NCBI GenBank assembly: GCA_032718475.1
Contig: JAUCBJ010004953.1
Span: forward strand, 1 to 40,800
DNA length: 40,800 nucleotides
Reading direction: 5' to 3'
From: Nemertoderma westbladi
Lineage: Eukaryota; Xenacoelomorpha; Nemertodermatida; Nemertodermatidae
The notes beneath the pieces are model-generated. The model searched no databases, was not told the origin of the DNA, and saw only the letters and a list, made by a program, of their open reading frames with translations. A program made the position numbers and the translations under genes. Below are positions 20,700-30,076 of this stretch, piece by piece; the stretch's first letter is position 1; every line of letters starts with the position of its first letter.

Positions 20700-22430
20700 A
20701 GAATCACCCGAACCGCACCCTTGGTGGGTGGCCTGTTAAGTGGCCATTCACTTACATCTACTGATCCGAATTACCTTGTCTTTGTATTCAATGCCCTAAT
20801 GAACTGCAATTTACAATATATGGACTTGAGATATGTTATGAAACGAGGGCTCGGTGCCCTTCTTAGCAAGTCCTCCACCATTCCAAACATCAAAGCCAAA
20901 TGCCGACTTAATTTTGATCAAACTGATAGTGATAGAAATGTGTTGGAATTATCGAATGTTCTTGCTAACAAAAAGGTCCTCCAATATATTTTTATACACA
21001 TACTATCGACATGGATACGCATCCAGGAGTTGCACCTATTTGGAAGCAGGTGCAAAAGCTACTATCAGCTGCTGTAGATTCTCCTGAATTACAACATTCA
21101 ATAACTCAGTCAGCCATGATGCTATATACTCGTGCCAACCAGCGAGCCCATGAATACCTAATTTAGTACATTGAAAAGTCGCACAAAAAACCTCTAGGCG
21201 ACATTGACCACATCAGTTAGGTATAATAAGAGACAGGGAACAACTGGAACAAATATTGTCAAATATAAAAAGACAAGTACATAGCTGCTCTGTGGAAGGG
21301 GCCAGGTGTCAAAAGAAGAGTGTGTAGGCACCGTAAAACTAGTACGCAGGAAGGATACAGCTATGACATCATTCCACTGAAACATTCGAAAGAGGCCCTA
21401 GAAGCTTATCTGGCTTATCTTAGCTGAACGAGATCCCCGGTGAGGTAGACCCATCAGACTTCTCCCCCCTCTAGTTGCTGGTCGACATACGTATCCAACC
21501 GATGGAGATGAGGCATTTTCTCCATGTTTTCCTTCATTGTTTGCATTGCATCAATCAAATGACAATGCTTTAATAACGGATCACCATACCTCAGCGGATT
21601 ACGTCACTAAATATGAAGATGGTTCGGATGAGAAATGCAGCCTGTATTTAACTTCTGGGAATAAACAGGATGCCATTAAAGTCACAGCCCAGGAATATTA
21701 AAATATTAAAATAACCGGCCAACATATTAATAAAGAAAATAAAGACCAACAACAGGAATCCAAACAAATAACACAGCAAGTAAGATCTCTTGGTTGTCCA
21801 GAAGCAGAATGGCTATTATTGGAATTCCCTCTGACAGTTTCAAATATAGATTCGATTTACATACCAACAGTTGTTATGGATATCGATCTTCGCCATGGAT
21901 ATATGATCGAAAAACGTTACAGGGGACCAGCAGTACCAGCAGATGGAGGGGCGGTTGGTGACTTCCTGGAAGCAGTTAGGGTACATCAGGATTTGATGCA
22001 ATTGCTACCTGAGTGACAGTTTACCCAAATCCAGGAACTGATGATTCTGGATAGAAAAGCTGCAAAGATAAGCATCGACAAAATATCAGTGTTCTCCCTA
22101 CGGACACCTGTGTTAGTGTTTGTAAACTCACTGAAGTTGTACTTAACCTGGTTTGCACGAATTACTCCACCCAGGAACGCAGACCAATCGGGTCACTGGT
22201 GCTTGGATAGATGGCGACAATAGGATGGTGCAAATTCGACCTATTGTAATTCCCCTTCTAAAAGATTTCATTAGAAACATCAATAATACTAATGTTAATT
22301 ATACTGTAAATTCTGCTAAAGTTTCTGCTATGTTTCATCTTGAGCATGGGAACATTAGAAACCGAACACGATATTTTCTGTGTTCCAAATCTGAAGACAT
22401 CATTCATTAAAGCTGGGTTACTACCACCAG
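20700..22430 (+). pseudogene. Helitron-like Rep protein remnant (copy 2, degenerate)
   Basis: Frame pieces parallel copy 1. YLVFVFNALMNCNLQ (about 20775) and LNFDQTDSDRNVLELSNVL (about 20908) match YVGFIFDVLLNRQ and INFDEADSRRKLKELAAL; THPGVAPIWKQVQKLL (about 21018) matches TPGVAPLYNRIKEVF. Further 3', a frame reads ADYVTKYEDGSDEKCSLYL (about 21598) and, after a TAA near 21700, SLGCPEAEWLLLEFPLTVSN (about 21788), then ISVFSLRTPVLVFVNSLKLY (about 22085) and TGAWIDGDNRMVQIRPIVI (about 22194). These correspond from memory to the region between the Rep and helicase domains. The HUH segment is lost or scrambled around 21200-21440. Several stops and frameshifts; dead. Confidence 0.65.
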
Positions 22431-22689
22431 GAGTTTAAGGAAGAGAGCAGCTATTACAACATGCCAATTCATTAGCAGTCTGGAGGAACGCAGAGCCGAG
22501 ATAAGTTGGCCATAGCTGCCTGGAATTGTCTCCGTGAGTTCTTTCTCAATAACAACATATCCTGTTACGGTACTCCAGCAGTTTTGTATTTCGAATTGCA
22601 AGAAGAGGCAACATTAAATCTTGCTGCTACACTCTTGGAGTTAAGAAGAAATATTGCTGCCGCATTATACAATATGACATTTGACATGA

Positions 22690-22985
22690 TATGACATATG
22701 ACATTGAGTATAATAGATAAATTGAGTAGGACATAGAAGCCATTGACTCCAACGCTGTAATACCTGTTATTAATATAGAATAAGAACACTTGACTTGGAA
22801 AATGTAGATAGTGATTGAATTAATATTGTATTTTGGCATAACAAACGATGAATATTTAGTGCCACCCTCCATTATTGGGGAGGACATAGCATCCATTGAC
22901 TCCGACTCTGTAATACCTGTTATTAATATATAGATGAACACTTGACTTGTCCGTGGGAAATGTGATATGGGAAATCCGATGTTGT
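22690..22985. repeat. Two-copy direct repeat of about 150 bp
   Basis: CCATTGACTCC followed by a TGTAATACCTGTTATTAATATA phrase appears at about 22740 and again at about 22892, and TTGTATTTTGGCATAACAAAC ends both copies (about 22825 and 22982). The copies differ by scattered substitutions and small indels. Confidence 0.75.
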
Positions 22986-23824
22986 ATTTTGGCATAACAA
23001 ACATTGTGTATTATTGACATAAATATTTTTTGTCTCGGGGGCTGGGTATTATAAATTTACTATTGTGACAGATGGGGGAGCTTGCGTGACACCTTGTGAC
23101 AGAGATGGGGGGGGGGGGGGGGGGGGGTGTCAAACATCGGGGAAATTTGCTTGACATACTTTATGAACGTCCCCATACGTATCATGGGACAACTATGTTT
23201 ATACTTCCAGACCGTACGTACACCATCTGTAGACCGCAGTTCCACACCAGAATATACTTGTGAGAGGAGCCCAAATCCACAGTTCACCTCAACTGCTGGG
23301 TGGGAGAACCGGATTTAGTGTGCCACATCAACGGGGGGAAATTTATTGTTTTGTTTTGTTATTTATTGTTTTGGTTAGAATAAAGGGCCTCCTGTTTTTG
23401 CATTATCTCATCCCTTATCCATATTTGATACCGGTAATTAACAATGTTAATTTTAATTTACTGAAATTGGATTTGCGTCAAGTATCCCCGATAAAGAAAG
23501 GGGAGATTTCTATAGGGACACATACACACATACACACACACACATAGCCTTATTCCTTATATATACAGTATACTATGTTGGTGAGTTTCTGTTTAGTAAT
23601 GTTATAAATGTTCAATATTATTAATTAAAAAATGGTAATTTAAAAACATCGACTTGAGTACTGGAGTTTCCTCTGGGGAGTATAGTTCTGAGGGGAACGC
23701 ACTGGAAATAAATCGTCACAATTTGTGCGTAATCCCTGGCCTAACGGCCCCTACTTTTTAATATAAATATTTATACATCCACCTGGGATGGTTGAATGAG
23801 ACTATTTTCATTTATCCCCCGTAG
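22986..23824. other. End of intron 1: homopolymer and CA repeat, no gene
   Basis: Contains GACAGATGGGGG, then a G21 run at 23107-23127, and a (CA)n-type microsatellite at 23518-23546. Frames at 23060-23318 on both strands are short and unrecognised. The acceptor of intron 1 (TTTATCCCCCGTAG) ends it. Confidence 0.5.
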
Positions 23825-23983
23825 ATAACGAAGGGATGTCGACTTGGACACTCGCGTCGAATCAAGGCATCTTTGGCCGTCTCTTCGGATCACGAGAAAT
23901 CCTTGGAGGAACATACCTACGTAACCTTGCAGTCTCAAAACGAGCAGATACAACAGCAGTTAGACAACATCGAGAAAAACATG
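23825..23983 (+). CDS. Exon 2 of the PTB-domain gene
   Basis: Acceptor ...CCCCCGTAG before 23825; donor ATG then GTACGT at 23984. The 53 codons in phase 0 start ITKGCRLGHSRR and continue SSDHEKSLEEHTYVTLQSQN and EQIQQQLDNIEKNM. The Q/E/L pattern in the second half looks like a short coiled coil. The acceptor choice is set by the pyrimidine tract, the phase and the open frame. No paralogue is recognised. Confidence 0.75.
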
Positions 23984-24112
23984 GTACGTATTAGTAGCTG
24001 TAGATCACAGTTTAGGAATATATTCTTATTTACATGGACTTCGGTAATATTGGCATAGACTTACTATCGACTATATTCAGACGGATATATTATGTATATT
24101 GTTATTTTTTAG

Positions 24113-24280
24113 GAATATATATTCACACTAATTTCTATGCCCGGTGGATACACTATATTGAAGAATCCCCTCGGCGCGTCGTCCAATCTCTGGGTGGATT
24201 TGTTCAAGGACTACACCGATATCGGCAGTGTCGCACGGCGATGGAGGGACGGAAACTCGCCGCATTTAGATGAAGTTCAG
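24113..24280 (+). CDS. Exon 3 of the PTB-domain gene
   Basis: Acceptor TTATTTTTTAG before 24113; donor CAG then GTGGGA at 24281. 56 codons in phase 0: EYIFTLISMPGGYTILKNPL, then GASSNLWVDLFKDYTDIGSV, ending HLDEVQ. Only 129 bp of intron separates it from exon 2. Higher GC and balanced codon use contrast with the flanking introns and support coding. The domain is not recognised. Confidence 0.78.
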
Positions 24281-24324
24281 GTGGGACATTCAGTTTAAGG
24301 TTGAGAGAAACTACCTGTTCGATG

Positions 24325-24530
24325 CGCAAGAAGTTAAGCACGGCCAGCGTTCAGTCCCTCATCTAACCCAAATAAATCACACAAATAATTTCCAAAACTA
24401 ATAAATTATATTTTACTTGCTGTAGAGTTTAAGTTTATAACAGCTGTATGACGAATACAAAAAGTAATAGCTAATAGAGTTCGAATAATATAATTCATTG
24501 AGTTTACAATATACATAGCGAATGTATGGC
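24325..24530 (-). repeat. 3' LTR of the Ty3-like element (shorter copy)
   Basis: 206 bp. Matches the right LTR throughout except that about 84 bp is missing between TTTTACTT and CTGTAGAG (near 24420). The termini are not the canonical TG...CA: read on the minus strand it runs GCCATACATTC ... CTTCTTGCG. Confidence 0.88.
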
Positions 24531-24536
24531 GCTGTC

Positions 24537-26078
24537 CTAATTATCTTTTTTTCCTTCATTCTTCTTAGATTTCATATCAGCATAGCCCTTATAGTCCTCC
24601 TTTGTCCACCCAGGACACCATGGTTCGAGAAGGTTATCGAGGTTATCCGAACTATAATCCAGATTGTTGTCCATAGAAACACCCAGTCTTTCGGGTTCTT
24701 TACGGGTACGACCTGATCTCCGTAATACCTCTTTTGGAATAGTTGCTTTCTCATCAACATCACATGGGAAATGTTCATTTATTTTAGGAACAGTAATGTC
24801 ATCACAGCTAGACTCATTATCGGAAGAAGATGAAATCTGATGGAGATCCCAATCAAATGCCTGATTGGTGGGAAATATGGACGTTAATGGCACTTCATAC
24901 TGAAGAGAGCCAAATCGATTACCATGGAGCTTCTGAAGTGTAGCCATGTTCTTATCGATTTTTATAACAATATACCTATCACGACCATGGAGTTTTGACC
25001 CTTCAGATTTAATGTAAACCAAGTGACCCTCACGAACATTAGCCTTTTCAGCGGGAAGGCAACCTCGAGCCTTGCATTTGGCACTGTAACCATGATTACG
25101 AGATTTTTCTTCATCAAGAGAAGCAGCAAGGTCATGGTCATTGAAATTCAAACGTTCACCTGAAACCTGATCTCTGCCATATAATATCTCTTTAGCAGAT
25201 AAGCCGCGGCTTCGAATTCTGGAATTCAACATTTCTACACATACTGTTAATGAAGGTGGGGTGACTGGTCCACCAGCGGGGTCCTGTCGAAGTAACTCAG
25301 ATTCAAGTTCCTGTATTGCCTTTTCACCAACTGGATTCTTATTTATGTTTTTAACTCTCCCAAACTCTAGATGAATTCCATGTTGGACAAGAAGGGGATC
25401 ATTTTCAAGACATTTTAAGGAAGAGAAACAATCAACACGAACCTTTGACATCTTGAATTTCAAGGGGAGTATAGATGTGATAATAGAAGCTCGAAGGTCT
25501 GTTGCTTGTTCACTTGGAATAATTGATGCTACAGTATAGCTGGATAAGATATCTCTGACTACAAGTATCTTCTGACGATTTCTGCGGATGACATCGGCAG
25601 CAAGCTTTTGGAAAACTTGATCCGGAGATGAAGAGCTAGTTTCTTCAATTAATTCATGGGGAACCTTCTTGAGTGCATTACAAACTTCGCAATTGTCTAC
25701 GATGTCTTGGATTGTCTTAGTGGAACCAATAGCAAAATAGTAACGATTAAACAATAAAACCATCTGATGTTTGGAAGGGTGGCTGAAGAGTGTATGTAAA
25801 GCAGTGAGCAGTCCCACAGAGATATCCTTAGGTACAACAGTAAGGTCTCTGGAATGTACAAATGGGTCATGTTTCCGAATGACAATCAAATCAGAAGAGC
25901 TGCTAATCGATGCGATGCGAAGATATTCCTTAAGATCACGTCCTCCTTTGTCCTTTCTTAGCGGTTTAGATCCATTCTTCAAGTGGATGTATGCCTTGCG
26001 AAGAACAGGACATGCATGTTGGGCAGCACGCCATGAGGTATTATTTAAATATGGAATATGTATTGGGCAGCACGCCAT
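24537..26078 (-). CDS. Integrase region of the Ty3-like pol (downstream frame)
   Basis: 513 codons. Zinc-binding HHCC motif: H at about 95-104 (TALHTLFSHPSKH) and C130/C133 (CEVC). Catalytic triad D162 (AADV), D216 (VRVDCF) and E252 (NPVGEKAIQELE), with exactly 35 residues between the second D and the E. A C-terminal region follows with DRYIVIKIDKNMATLQKL and an RRSGRTRK segment. Integrase inserts the element's cDNA into host DNA. The annotated start lies within the 44-bp duplication and is not a real start: the frame is the continuation of the reverse-transcriptase frame. Confidence 0.9.
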   Translation of the reverse strand: MACCPIHIPYLNNTSWRAAQHACPVLRKAYIHLKNGSKPLRKDKGGRDLKEYLRIASISSSSDLIVIRKHDPFVHSRDLTVVPKDISVGLLTALHTLFSHPSKHQMVLLFNRYYFAIGSTKTIQDIVDNCEVCNALKKVPHELIEETSSSSPDQVFQKLAADVIRRNRQKILVVRDILSSYTVASIIPSEQATDLRASIITSILPLKFKMSKVRVDCFSSLKCLENDPLLVQHGIHLEFGRVKNINKNPVGEKAIQELESELLRQDPAGGPVTPPSLTVCVEMLNSRIRSRGLSAKEILYGRDQVSGERLNFNDHDLAASLDEEKSRNHGYSAKCKARGCLPAEKANVREGHLVYIKSEGSKLHGRDRYIVIKIDKNMATLQKLHGNRFGSLQYEVPLTSIFPTNQAFDWDLHQISSSSDNESSCDDITVPKINEHFPCDVDEKATIPKEVLRRSGRTRKEPERLGVSMDNNLDYSSDNLDNLLEPWCPGWTKEDYKGYADMKSKKNEGKKDN

Positions 26079-26107
26079 GAGGTATTATTTAAATATGGCA
26101 TATGTAT
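26020..26107. repeat. 44-bp tandem duplication disrupting pol
   Basis: TGGGCAGCACGCCATGAGGT followed by ATTATTTAAATATGG occurs twice, 44 bp apart (plus strand about 26018 and 26062). Since 44 is not a multiple of three, it shifts the frame between RNase H and integrase. The residues PYLNNTSWRAAQ are therefore encoded at the end of one frame and the start of the next. Confidence 0.93.
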
Positions 26108-28165
26108 TCTTCCAGCTAGAACATCAGATATAGAGATATCATAAACAACAGAATCCACTGTATCTGAGACGAATTTAAAAATCTGACAATTGGGATAAGT
26201 GCAGATTGCGGGGTTTCTAGACTGATAATCGCTAACAGAGTTGTTGACACCCTTAATGTGACAAACACTAATATTAAGTGAACTTAGAATGGTAAGAAAA
26301 GTGGACACTCGGGCTGAAGAGGAAAATTCACCAAGGCATAGTTTCTTCCAAGCATCAACACAAGGACGGCTATCAGTTAGAATCTGAGTAGTATGTATAC
26401 TATTGCAAATAAGAGACCTCCAATGTTGAGCAGCAGAGCCAATGGCCAGGGACTCGACCTCACAGGGAAGCCACTTTGTCTGATGGTCACGCAATTTGAA
26501 GCTGTAAAATCCGCCAATATGTTTTTTATCCCCGCGGACCACGAACAGAGTAGCCCCTAAACCTTTATTGGAAACTTTACAGGCAGCGTCAACAGAAATA
26601 ACAAGCCGGTCACTTTTTGTAGGTATAGTTATGGTATTAGGTGAACGCAGTGTATCCTGGACTTTCTTAAAAGCAGACTGCAATTCTGGAGACCAAGATA
26701 ATTTCTCATTACCTTTCAAACCCTTAATACTATCCTCAAGGGGAGCCAATAAAGAGGAGTAACCTTCTATACACCTGGATACATCCTGACAAGCTCCCAG
26801 GAATGATTTCATTGCTGTACATGTAGATGGAGGTGACATGACAACTAGAGGGGTAATTTTGTGACAGCTGACTGATATGGAACCGCCCCTCCATATCCAA
26901 CCGAGAATAGTAGTTGACTTTGGAGCAATAACTGTCTTTGAACTAGAAAGTCGAAGGTTATTATTAGAAAGACGCTCAAGAATGTTTTCAAAGTTGATAA
27001 CCAAATCATCAATGCTATCTCCTCCTGTATAGAGATCATCCGCCAACTTAACAACTTTCCCTTGCTGTAATAGATCACCAAAAACACGAGATACAACTTC
27101 ATCGAGCCATTCCGACGAACCAGGCATGCCCATAGCAGCTCTAGCATAAAGACGAATTCCCTTGTATGGAGTAACTGTACCTAAATAAGGCATTGATGAT
27201 TTAGACACCTTTATTTGGAAGAAACTTTTGGTCAAATCTGTTTTAATCAGGTATTTAAAAGAAGAAATATTACGAAGAACATCATCACATTTTGTGACAG
27301 TGCCTGGAATCATTCTAGTGAACTGAGCAATGTTGTTGAAAGCAGTTACAAATCGCTTACCTCCATCAGGCTTATTAACCAGAAAACTAGGAGACACACA
27401 TTGGGGAATAATTCCAACATCTTCAGGTTTAACCAATACACCAAGACGCTCCAATTTGTCAGCTTCTTCCTGTAGTAGAGAAAGATTGGAATTATTATAA
27501 AAGGGAATCCTGCCCTTAGTAGAGGGGGGGAGAACAGGACCTAAATTAATATTTGCACGAATACAACCACTACTATTATCATTATAGGCGCCAATGTCAG
27601 GATTGAATACAGAGTCATACTTGACCAATAATCTTTGAAATTGTTCTTTCTGTATACTTGTGAGTTGATTATCAGGATCTAGGACAACAGTAGAAGAAAA
27701 TGACATATCGGAAGGAAATTCTAACATTGGAGCTGGAGTGAATGGTGCTTCAAACTTAAAATCTGAAGATACAACAGGTTGTATCTGGGCAATATATTGA
27801 GCCTTTTTAAGATTGATTGGTACCTCAGAATGGTTCGGAATCCGGATGGCTCCCTCAATCACACGGGTAATTATTGGAGATGGCCACGAACCACTTAGAG
27901 GGGAATCAAATCGAGGTTCGACAGCTACTTCTCCATTGAAATTGGATAATGAATCACTGGTGACTTCAAGAAAATCACCAGGAAATATTGTTGTCGATTT
28001 AGGATTTCGCACACATTGTTGAAGGAATCTAATGTTGCTGAAATTTTCAGCTCTGGAACCATAAGTGATAAGTTTACCTTTCAAATTGATTTCCTGGCGA
28101 GCCAAATTTACCTCTATACCATTCTGAACACAGAAAGGAACCCCTCCTAAGATATCAGTATCCAT
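26045..28165 (-). CDS. Reverse transcriptase/RNase H region of the Ty3-like pol (upstream frame)
   Basis: 706 codons from an internal methionine. DTDILGGVPFC (2-12) is the C-terminal end of a retropepsin, and the frame continues upstream of the ATG (EVHISLSYGG). Reverse transcriptase at about 210-430: IKTDLTKSFFQIKV (307-320), AMGMPGSSEWLDE and LADD (374-377) in place of the usual YxDD. ILGWIW follows at about 420. RNase H at about 515-650: SVDA (524-527), CEVESLAIGSA (568-578) and TDSRP (597-601). The frame is open throughout and ends prematurely because of the 44-bp duplication. The L in LADD is seen in a group of invertebrate Ty3-like elements I recall, so it need not be a defect. Confidence 0.9.
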   Translation of the reverse strand: MDTDILGGVPFCVQNGIEVNLARQEINLKGKLITYGSRAENFSNIRFLQQCVRNPKSTTIFPGDFLEVTSDSLSNFNGEVAVEPRFDSPLSGSWPSPIITRVIEGAIRIPNHSEVPINLKKAQYIAQIQPVVSSDFKFEAPFTPAPMLEFPSDMSFSSTVVLDPDNQLTSIQKEQFQRLLVKYDSVFNPDIGAYNDNSSGCIRANINLGPVLPPSTKGRIPFYNNSNLSLLQEEADKLERLGVLVKPEDVGIIPQCVSPSFLVNKPDGGKRFVTAFNNIAQFTRMIPGTVTKCDDVLRNISSFKYLIKTDLTKSFFQIKVSKSSMPYLGTVTPYKGIRLYARAAMGMPGSSEWLDEVVSRVFGDLLQQGKVVKLADDLYTGGDSIDDLVINFENILERLSNNNLRLSSSKTVIAPKSTTILGWIWRGGSISVSCHKITPLVVMSPPSTCTAMKSFLGACQDVSRCIEGYSSLLAPLEDSIKGLKGNEKLSWSPELQSAFKKVQDTLRSPNTITIPTKSDRLVISVDAACKVSNKGLGATLFVVRGDKKHIGGFYSFKLRDHQTKWLPCEVESLAIGSAAQHWRSLICNSIHTTQILTDSRPCVDAWKKLCLGEFSSSARVSTFLTILSSLNISVCHIKGVNNSVSDYQSRNPAICTYPNCQIFKFVSDTVDSVVYDISISDVLAGRIHMPYLNNTSWRAAQYIFHI

Positions 28166-28341
28166 AGACTCACAAACTAGAGCTTCGAGTTGGAGGTCAA
28201 TTCCTCCATATGATAGGGAGATGTGAACCTCACCAAATAAATCTTGTCTAAAGGAAGAGCTGGGTGAAACGCTAACAGTTAATGTCAGGCAAATTCAGAT
28301 TATGAAAGTCTGTAAGGCTAGGGTTCATAATCCAGCCACCA
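28166..28341 (-). other. Truncated leader and protease start of the Ty3-like element
   Basis: Between the 5' LTR and the pol methionine, the minus strand reads SSSFRQDLFGEVHISLSYGG, then IDLQLEALVCESMDTDILGG, a retropepsin lacking its N-terminal catalytic D-S/T-G part. There is no room for gag. Internal deletion is inferred. Confidence 0.65.
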
Positions 28342-28631
28342 CGCAAGAAGTTAAGCACGGCCAGCGTTCAGTCCCTCATCTAACCCAAATAAATCACACA
28401 AATAATTTCCAAAACTAATAAATTATATTTTACTTTAGACACAAAAATAATAATAATAAAACTCATCAATAAAGAGCACATAATATTAGTCAACCTAACC
28501 ACCACCAATAGTCCTAACAGCTGTAGAGTTTAAGTTTATAACAGCTGTATGACGAATACAAAAAGTAATAGCTAATAGAGTTCGAATAATATAATTCATT
28601 GAGTTTACAATATACATAGCGAATGTATGGC
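28342..28631 (-). repeat. 5' LTR of the Ty3-like element (longer copy)
   Basis: 290 bp. Contains an additional ~84 bp with an (ATA)n stretch, CAATAAAGAGC and a CCACCACCAATAG phrase that is missing in the other LTR. Elsewhere the two are identical by eye. Confidence 0.88.
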
Positions 28632-28923
28632 GATGGTAGTGCAGTATGTTACTTTGTTGTTAATAAAGTTTTACAGATCTCAATCCTGAAATATATTGTT
28701 TTTTTATCGAAACAATTTACATAAATTTAATTCCTTATAATTTATCATATTATAGTAATAATGAACCAGTTATATTACAGTAGCTAATGCACAAAGTTTT
28801 ATACCCACAAGCAAAACTACAATCAATCAAAATGGCAAAAGAGCGGCAAATTTTAAACTTGATTTAATTTGATTTTCCAGTTTGTTTATTTTAATTGATT
28901 TACATACAGTACATTATCCGCAG
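28632..28923. other. End of intron 3
   Basis: AT-rich intron sequence after the retrotransposon, ending with the acceptor CATTATCCGCAG. A target duplication (GATG) opens it. Nothing else is seen. Confidence 0.6.
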
Positions 28924-29088
28924 ATGGTAGACGGAGTTCACATCCCGAAACTGCGTTCACCAAGTCAGACGTCGCTGGGACGGGTCGGCAATAGACACTC
29001 GTGGAGCCATGCCACGGAAACGCTTCTATATTACAGTGTTAAATATACAGCGAGTTATTTTGGTACAACGTTCGTGACAAAGGAGGAG
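28924..29088 (+). CDS. Exon 4 of the PTB-domain gene (start of the PTB domain)
   Basis: Acceptor TTATCCGCAG; donor GAGGAG then GTAAGT at 29089. 55 codons, phase 0: MVDGVHIPKLRSPSQTSLGR, then HSWSHATETLLYYSVKYTA and SYFGTTFVTKEE. The WxHxxExL...YxVKYxxSxxGTT pattern is the first helix and strand 1 of a PTB domain (family consensus: YLG at the strand end; here YFG). The methionine at its start is preceded by a good acceptor and so is probably internal. Confidence 0.85.
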
Positions 29089-29259
29089 GTAAGTGCAGTT
29101 TGGTACCACAGGATAGAGGGATAGACTCCGGTACATTAAATACAGAAATACATGGAAAATCATGACCCATAGATATCTTTATCTGTTTAGTAAGTACATA
29201 GGACATGGGAAAATCAATATATAATCAATCATAGTATTTAATTATTTCTTATTTTTAAG

Positions 29260-29385
29260 GGTAAACAAGGTCTAAAAACCGCAATGAAGAAACTGAAAGT
29301 ATCTGCGCGATCAATGCAAAAAACCCCTCAGATTGTACTCGAGATGAACTGGGAAATGTTAAAATTTGTTGATCCCGAACAAAAG
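29260..29385 (+). CDS. Exon 5 of the PTB-domain gene
   Basis: Acceptor TTTTTAAG before 29260; donor AAAAG then GTTTGT at 29386. 42 codons, phase 0: GKQGLKTAMKKLKVSARSMQ, then KTPQIVLEMNWEMLKFVDPE. This is the PTB helix 2 (xxAMxKLK) followed by strands with PxIVLExxxxxLKFVDP, matching the 'GVKFID'-type strand of the family. Confidence 0.85.
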
Positions 29386-29439
29386 GTTTGTATATACTGT
29401 ATTACAGTACAGCCAATTAACACGCCTACTACAGTACAA

Positions 29440-29795
29440 CTACCGGTACTAGGTCGAGCGAACTCGGACAGTGGAAATGAGATCCTTCCAGGCTTCCCGA
29501 TTCTCCATAGTTGTCCCAATTTCGTTTCTCCCAAGTTCAGTATCCCTTTCAAGTTGATCTATATATGTTATGGCAGGTCGTCCACGATTACGCTTTCCAT
29601 GAGTTGGTTGCCAGAAAAGTAGATCTGATATGACCTCGTCTTTACTTCGCCAGCAGTGCCCACTGAATCTTAATCTGCGTTCACGGAGGGTGGTTGATAC
29701 AGGTGGTATTGTACCATAAAGCTCGGTGTTTGTCATGTGTTGTCTCCAGCTGATGTTTAGGGCTGCCCTTAGTAGTCTTGTGTAACAACCGTCAC
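29440..29795 (-). mobile_element. RTE-like LINE C-terminal fragment in intron 5
   Basis: The minus strand reads YTRLLRAALNISWRQHMTNT, LYGTIPPVSTTLRERRLRFS, then GHCWRSKDEVISDLLFWQP, GKRNRGRPAITYIDQLERDT. It is the region downstream of the reverse transcriptase in the same LINE type as 11600-12701 (there: LCFAGHCFRREDQPVHNLVL). 5'-truncated. Confidence 0.8.
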
Positions 29796-29938
29796 AAATG
29801 TTCGTAATTATTATAAATTAATCTTAAAGGATAATGATCCAAGAATAATTCAACCTTTGCAACTCTTTGTTACTTAATAATTTTTCAGTAAAGGTTTATA
29901 TTTCTATTTAATTTTCATTCATGTGAATTAAATTTCAG

Positions 29939-30076
29939 GTGACCATATCGGAGCACGATATTAAAACGATATCCTACGCGGCTCAGGATAGCGATGATCA
30001 GCGTGTATTTTCGTACATAACTAAAGATCTCAGCCGGGGAAAACGATATTGTCATGTATTTGGTGTTACATCTATT
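29939..30076 (+). CDS. Exon 6 of the PTB-domain gene (ends in the splice-donor array)
   Basis: Acceptor TTAAATTTCAG before 29939. Using the first available donor, ATT then GTAAGT at 30077, the exon has 46 codons in phase 0: VTISEHDIKTISYAAQDSDD, QRVFSYITKDLSRGKRYCHV, FGVTSI. It encodes the middle PTB strands. The resulting junction GVTSI-SMAREI gives a seven-residue spacing between CHVF and ARE, as in LDLRAP1-type PTBs, which supports this donor as the native one. The frame nevertheless continues open to 30808 through the tandem array, so longer splice forms adding multiples of 12 residues (CHVFGVTSIVSK type) are possible. Confidence 0.82.

Larger units (their letters stand above)
24325..28631 (-). 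mobile_element. Ty3-like LTR retrotransposon, recent, gag-less, in intron 3
   Basis: Long direct repeats at 24325-24530 and 28342-28631 flank a minus-strand pol region ordered protease remnant, reverse transcriptase, RNase H, integrase. GATG at 24321-24324 and 28632-28635 is a 4-bp target duplication. A purine-rich stretch (GAATGAAGGAAAAAAAGATAA, minus strand) lies just inside the 3' LTR and TGGTGGCTGG, a candidate primer-binding site, just inside the 5' LTR. Only about 175 bp separates the 5' LTR from the reverse-transcriptase frame, so gag and the first part of protease are absent. pol is also split by a 44-bp duplication. The LTRs are otherwise identical, so insertion was recent. It is antisense to the host gene. 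Confidence 0.9.

Noticed and set aside
23060-23318. Overlapping frames on both strands near the G21 run
   Set aside because: Short, unrecognised, no splice borders in phase with the gene, and partly made of homopolymer-coded residues.
24522-28022. Plus-strand frames over the Ty3-like pol
   Set aside because: Antisense shadows of the intact minus-strand pol frames.
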